A stretch of 12,180 nucleotides of DNA from Paraglomus occultum (lineage: Eukaryota; Glomeromycota; Glomeromycetes; Paraglomerales; Paraglomeraceae), in the NCBI GenBank assembly GCA_910592205.1, contig CAJVPJ010001115.1, forward strand, positions 1-12,180, in the 5' to 3' direction. A model generated the notes under the pieces. The model saw only the letters and a list, made by a program, of their open reading frames with translations, was not told where the DNA came from and did not search any database. A program made the translations under genes and the position numbers. Shown piece after piece: positions 8,645 to 12,180 of this stretch (the first letter of the stretch is position 1; the number at the start of each line of letters is the position of its first letter).

Positions 8645-8675
8645 TTAATGGGGGTGGCTTTCAAGAGTGTTAGTA
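8597..8675. repeat. Nested hairpin at the end of the exon-like copy
   Basis: CACCCCCATT (8616-8625) pairs with AATGGGGGTG (8647-8656), and inside them CCCGG (8626-8630) pairs with CCGGG (8637-8641) around ACTACA. The outer arms extend imperfectly: the reverse complement of 8647-8675 resembles 8597-8625 over about 28 bases (shared CACT..TT, GAA, GC, ACCCCCATT). The right arm therefore looks like an inverted partial copy of the LFE exon. This may be a foldback formed when the paralogue was truncated, or a transcription-end structure. Confidence 0.6.
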
Positions 8676-11000
8676 TTGGTATATTTATATATTTGTTTAC
8701 TAAACAATATTTGTAAAAGTTTTGGTATTCGAATCTATTAGTATGTTACTTAGTTTTTTACAATTCATGAGCTTGTAACAAGGAATAATTTAACACGAAA
8801 ATGGCCATACACAGTATATGCTCCAACAAAGAGACGTCGAATGTAATAAAAGGCGTTGCTGCTAACTTTTTAAATTGTATTTAAAACTGGTATTATATTA
8901 TTATGATTATCAAGCTTTCTAATATTGTATAAATACGTTATTATCTTAATCATTAAAACAAGATTGTTTGCAAGATCAATGTTTAGTTTCGATATAAAAG
9001 ACATACAGTTGTAGGGCGAGACGAGTTAATTATATTGGTTCCTAATTACAATTTGTATACACAATTTGCAACAATACAATACAAAAGAAAATTAAGCACT
9101 TAGAAATTATGTAATACATTACTGCATTAATGCGCAGGGCATTATCTCGCAGCGTTTTGATATACGTGTCCCAACATGTAAATTTATTATCGGGGAAAAT
9201 GTATACTGCACAGGTAACACACTATTTTTATTGTATTTCTGAATAAGGTGATATGAATATGCAAGAAATTTACAAATCAATGTTGCAAACGTTGATTTTG
9301 CTTTGAGCTGAATAAATTCAGTAATCGATCCATAACTCAAGTAGAGCGCCAATTAAATTTTAGACATAATAATTGTGACATAACATATCATACTCGCTGT
9401 TGCAAAAGATTGGTACTCAAAAGTCTTTGCGCACCCCAAGTAAAACTTGTGGTTCAAAAAACTTTCGTACTCTCTTCCCCCTTATTTACTGCTCTTATTT
9501 ACTGCACTCCTTTAAATCTGCATGCGCTCCTTGTACGTTCTTTCAACAACGATTAACTTTTTTTTTCACACTAAGATTGTGATACGTAGTACATAAACCA
9601 AATGAAACATCGTATCGATAGCAAAAAAAAAGGCGGAAATTTTTGGAAAAAGTTTGAAAGACGTACGTAACACAATATTTGGGTGTTTTGGATGGGCGCA
9701 AACGTTTGCACCCCAACTCCCATATCCTCTTTTAGGAAACACTATATCGTATTGTATTCTTTTACCAAAGAAGGATAGATTGTAATGTAGTGCAAGCCAA
9801 TCGGAGACAATTATGAGTACAATCGATCTTGTACTTATTATACAAATATGCAAAACTTTTTCTATGTAAGATAGCGAATTATTTTAATAGAAGGGGTTTA
9901 TTTTATATGTTTAAATCATTTGGGTACTAGATAAACATCTCCCAACTTTTTGCTCAACTACATACTTGAACTAGTATATGACTTTCTGCTTAACAAGATA
10001 ATCTTTCCGACGTTAGAAGCGTAAGCATTTTATATTATATCTTGTATTAAAACAACGAACATACAAATTTAATGGTGATTGGTTCGTTATAATAGACCAT
10101 TTTTTTATTGCAAGGCGTACAATATCAAAATCAACTAAAAGTAAAATGGCTATACAGTTGACGCAAAAAGATTTTCCGTAGAAATTGTTATTCCAAAATT
10201 TATATTTACGATATTGGTATCAAGAGTTTACTACTATTGATTTAACAATGTAATATTTAGAGTCTGTTGATTTAAAGTATTTAGCATTGTTTCGACCAAC
10301 ATATGTAAAGTTAAAACTGACATGATTTTAATTTGACGTGTTGGTTTTGGTTTACCGCAAGTTTAAACAGTCTCTTTAGTATTCTTCTCTTTTGATGTTT
10401 TTCACGGACTATTGCTAAGTCTATTCCGATGTAACACACTGTTTCACTGTTGACTAAGATCGAGTGTAGTATCTTTCTTGACGTATATTACTTGTAACAA
10501 GGGTTCACGAAAAATTTTTTGCTGTCAACAATACTTAAAAAATTTTTTTAATAATTAAATAACTATTGTCGTTGAGTGTCTTCTATAGTAAATATCAACA
10601 ATGTAATTATTTTTTTTCTCGTTAAAATAAACAAGCAATTTAATCCTAGAATACGAGAAAAGATTCTACTTTGACGTTTACATATATGTAAATGGGTATG
10701 GTATGCTTATGCGTCTTTACGCCCATGATATAGATAATGGTTATACTAATAGAATTTAACTAACATTTAATAAAGTTTTACAGCGTATAGTCTGCTGCTG
10801 GTTTATTGTATACCTTGTAATTGAATGAGTCAAGAAAGTATAATAAAATAATATATAATTGTATTTAGATATAAGACGCAACTAATATTTATAAAAAATA
10901 TATTTTGAAACAAGTTTATTACAAGACTTGAGAATTATTTGATAGCTTTATATAGAAGCACAATCGTTAACAGTCTTAATAACTATACTTTCTTTAAAAA
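8676..11000. other. AT-rich DNA without recognised genes
   Basis: ORFs at 9119-9352, 9400-9582 and 9566-9853 have no recognisable motif and skewed composition. A palindrome lies at 9694-9713. No RNA gene or mobile element could be recognised. Confidence 0.4.
9694..9713. repeat. Near-perfect 20-bp palindrome
   Basis: GGGCGCAAACGTTTGCACCC has a perfect 12-base core, GCAAACGTTTGC (9698-9709), flanked by GGG and CCC with one mismatched pair. It could be a binding site for a dimeric protein or part of an old repeat; nothing nearby decides this. Confidence 0.6.
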
Positions 11001-11001
11001 G

Positions 11002-11157
11002 ACACAAAACATGGCGCTGAACATGCATCAACAACTGAGATAGAAAAACAACTGCGCGATTTAAAGCAATGTAAAAGTAAGTTATAAAAAAAGTATGTCA
11101 TTATTACAAGAGCTCAAAGATATAGTTTATTCATACATAACAAAACAAAAGTATTGA
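11002..11157 (+). other. Possible coding exon(s), weak
   Basis: After an acceptor-like CTTTCTTTAAAAAG, the frame encodes HGAEHASTTEIEKQLRDLKQ and CK, then a strong donor GTAAGT-like site at 11077. Joining to AG|AGCTC at 11110 would continue as LKDIVYSYITKQKY and a stop at 11155-11157. Against it, the implied intron is only 34 bases, much shorter than the 76-109 bases of the introns of the neighbouring gene, and the last part overlaps a coding exon on the other strand. No upstream exon was found. Confidence 0.15.
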
Positions 11158-11979
11158 AGTCTTCGGCGCTCTAAATTATTAAAACACATTAGTATTGCAG
11201 AATTACATGCACTTTAATAACACAAACGTATAACGAATAAAATTACCAAGTGAGACATCTCTAGTTTTTCAAACCGATTTCTATCGTCATGCGGTTTATT
11301 GAGTATTTCACACAATTTGTCCACCGATTTCTTGACATTGTCCAAAGTACTTTGCTTTACACAATTACGGCAAGACTTCTGAACCTTTATTTCGTCTCCG
11401 ATTGACTCAACAATCAATACTTCCGTCTTACAACGTTTGGGTGGTGGTGCTTCAAACAGTTTGATTTGGGACAATTCTTCCTTAACACGTTTATGAAATT
11501 GCGATGGAGTCTAGAAAATTTTTTAATTATTATGGTACGGTAAGTATAATATTAATGAAAAATAACAATATTAATTAACAACATAAATTACCAATTGTGA
11601 CAACATTTGTTTAATATAATCAGCGTCAGTCATTGTCTTTTCATCATATTTCGTATTATCGATATCAGATGCCAGCTCACAAAACCGGTCGATTGACTTT
11701 TCTAGATCGTTCATCGCAGCACGTTGGCTTTCACATTCGAAGCATGGCTTACGCTTTATTGGAGCACACCTTGGTTTTAATACCGAAACATTTTCTGATA
11801 GTTTTTTGTGACTAGGTTTGCGAATGGTTTCAAACAGTGACTGACTGGATGTATCGTATGAACTAAAAACACAATAATATATCAGATGGCATAAAATAAT
11901 CACGTGTAAACATTGTTATTATGTAGTTAATAGTAGCTTTTTAAACCATTATAAAAAAACAATAAAATTACTTTGCCAT
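11114..11979 (-). CDS. Novel 199-residue protein made of two LFE/CxxC repeats (spliced)
   Basis: Assembled exons, read leftward: 11979-11972 (ATG GCA AA), 11862-11592, 11510-11247, 11170-11114 with TGA. Introns of 109, 81 and 76 bases all start GTAATT and end TAG; the last has a TACTAAT branch site (11188-11194). The frame stays open through every junction. Start choice: the ATG lies at the end of a short exon whose upstream frame has a stop. The protein is duplicated. Half one: SLFE (11-14), a basic stretch, C43-x-x-C46, helix with SIDRFCE (59-65), D-x-DY...MLSQL (82-93), then TPSQF. Half two: KLFEAPPPKRCK (110-121), C140-x-x-C143, SVDKLCE (155-161), EMSHL (177-181), then SAEDF. PPPKRCK may be a nuclear signal. 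The helical ends resemble BESS motifs only loosely. Family not recognised; the CxxC and third Cys could bind zinc or form disulfides. Confidence 0.7.
11247..11862 (-). repeat. Internal gene duplication covering exon-intron-exon
   Basis: The two large exons encode matching modules with nearly constant spacing: LFE at 12 and 111, CxxC at 43 and 140, the CE pair at 64 and 160, and the phase-0 intron after Leu 93 and Leu 181. The next exons begin T-P-S-Q-F and S-A-E-D-F. An intron at the same place in both repeats indicates that a genomic segment with its intron was duplicated, not only the coding sequence. DNA identity is low, so the event is old. Confidence 0.65.
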
Positions 11980-12180
11980 AATGGGTTTTTGGAATGTTAT
12001 AACACAGCTTGTTCAATCTGGATACGCGCAATGCTAAATTTGTTTTATAAATGCAAAAGAAAAGAAACACGTTGTTAAACATTGTGAGTGAAAAAATCCA
12101 AACAATAAAACACTGACAGGAATATGTCAAGCAGCGCTTACCTAATAGGAGCGAATGGCGCGCGCTATAGTAGAAGAAAG
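11972..12180 (-). other. 5' untranslated exons of the LFE/CxxC gene
   Basis: Exon 11972-12033 carries an untranslated part before the ATG at 11979. It is preceded by an intron (12034-12141, GTAAGC to TTTAG) and by an upstream exon ending CCTATTAG at 12142. That exon either begins at the window edge or after an acceptor-like CTTTCTTCTACTATAG at 12165, and its GC-rich CGCGCGCC contrasts with the AT-rich surroundings, as expected near a promoter. An alternative frame through the two exons (LRVSRLNKLCYNIPKTHYGK) is open and would join at an acceptor at 11841; then the protein would be longer. I prefer the ATG model because the homologous copy at 8568 also keeps the residues just before DTSSQ. Confidence 0.5.

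Noticed and set aside
11510-11592. BESS motif assignment for the helical end of each repeat
   Set aside because: Length and some hydrophobic positions agree, but there is no MADF or Myb/SANT domain and the match is too loose to name the family.

Overview
The window looks like AT-rich nuclear DNA of a eukaryote with introns, most likely an arbuscular mycorrhizal fungus (Glomeromycotina, Rhizophagus or Gigaspora type). The main reason is the gene at the left edge, which joins the end of a protein kinase domain to a long run of Sel1 repeats; this combination is strongly expanded in that group. The short introns of the right-hand gene, one with a TACTAAT branch site, and the decayed Tc1/mariner-type DNA also fit. 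The taxonomic call is an inference.

Layout. Positions 1-1483 hold the 3' part of a kinase-Sel1 gene, with one extra T at about 1247-1249 that breaks the frame before the last two repeats. Positions 1484-4132 are gene-poor and contain a decayed mariner transposase fragment on the minus strand (2343-2702) whose first catalytic Asp is replaced. Positions 4135-4452 are a complete non-autonomous DNA element (MITE) with long terminal inverted repeats and TA flanks. Positions 5547-6367 (minus strand) are a patch unlike its surroundings: short, broken, bacterial-looking reading frames in a row, including an YchF-type GTPase stretch, a ribbon-helix-helix-like tail, a membrane segment and a Gln-rich helical ORF. 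I read this as decayed DNA from a bacterium, possibly an endosymbiont of the fungus.

Positions 6400-11000 are mostly without recognisable genes. They hold some weak ORFs, a 12-bp perfect palindrome near 9700, and at 8568-8644 an exon-like sequence that is nearly identical over 29 bases to an exon of the gene at the right edge.

Positions 11114-12180 (minus strand) contain a small spliced gene that I could assemble: a 5' UTR exon, then a coding region in four exons, giving 199 residues. The protein is an internal tandem duplication. Each half has an LFE motif, a CxxC pair, a helix ending S-[VI]-D-[KR]-[LF]-C-E, and a phase-0 intron at the same place. I do not recognise the family. This gene and its partial relative at 8568-8644, which folds into a hairpin, are the best candidates for something undescribed here.

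No operon-like or pathway link between the genes is visible.
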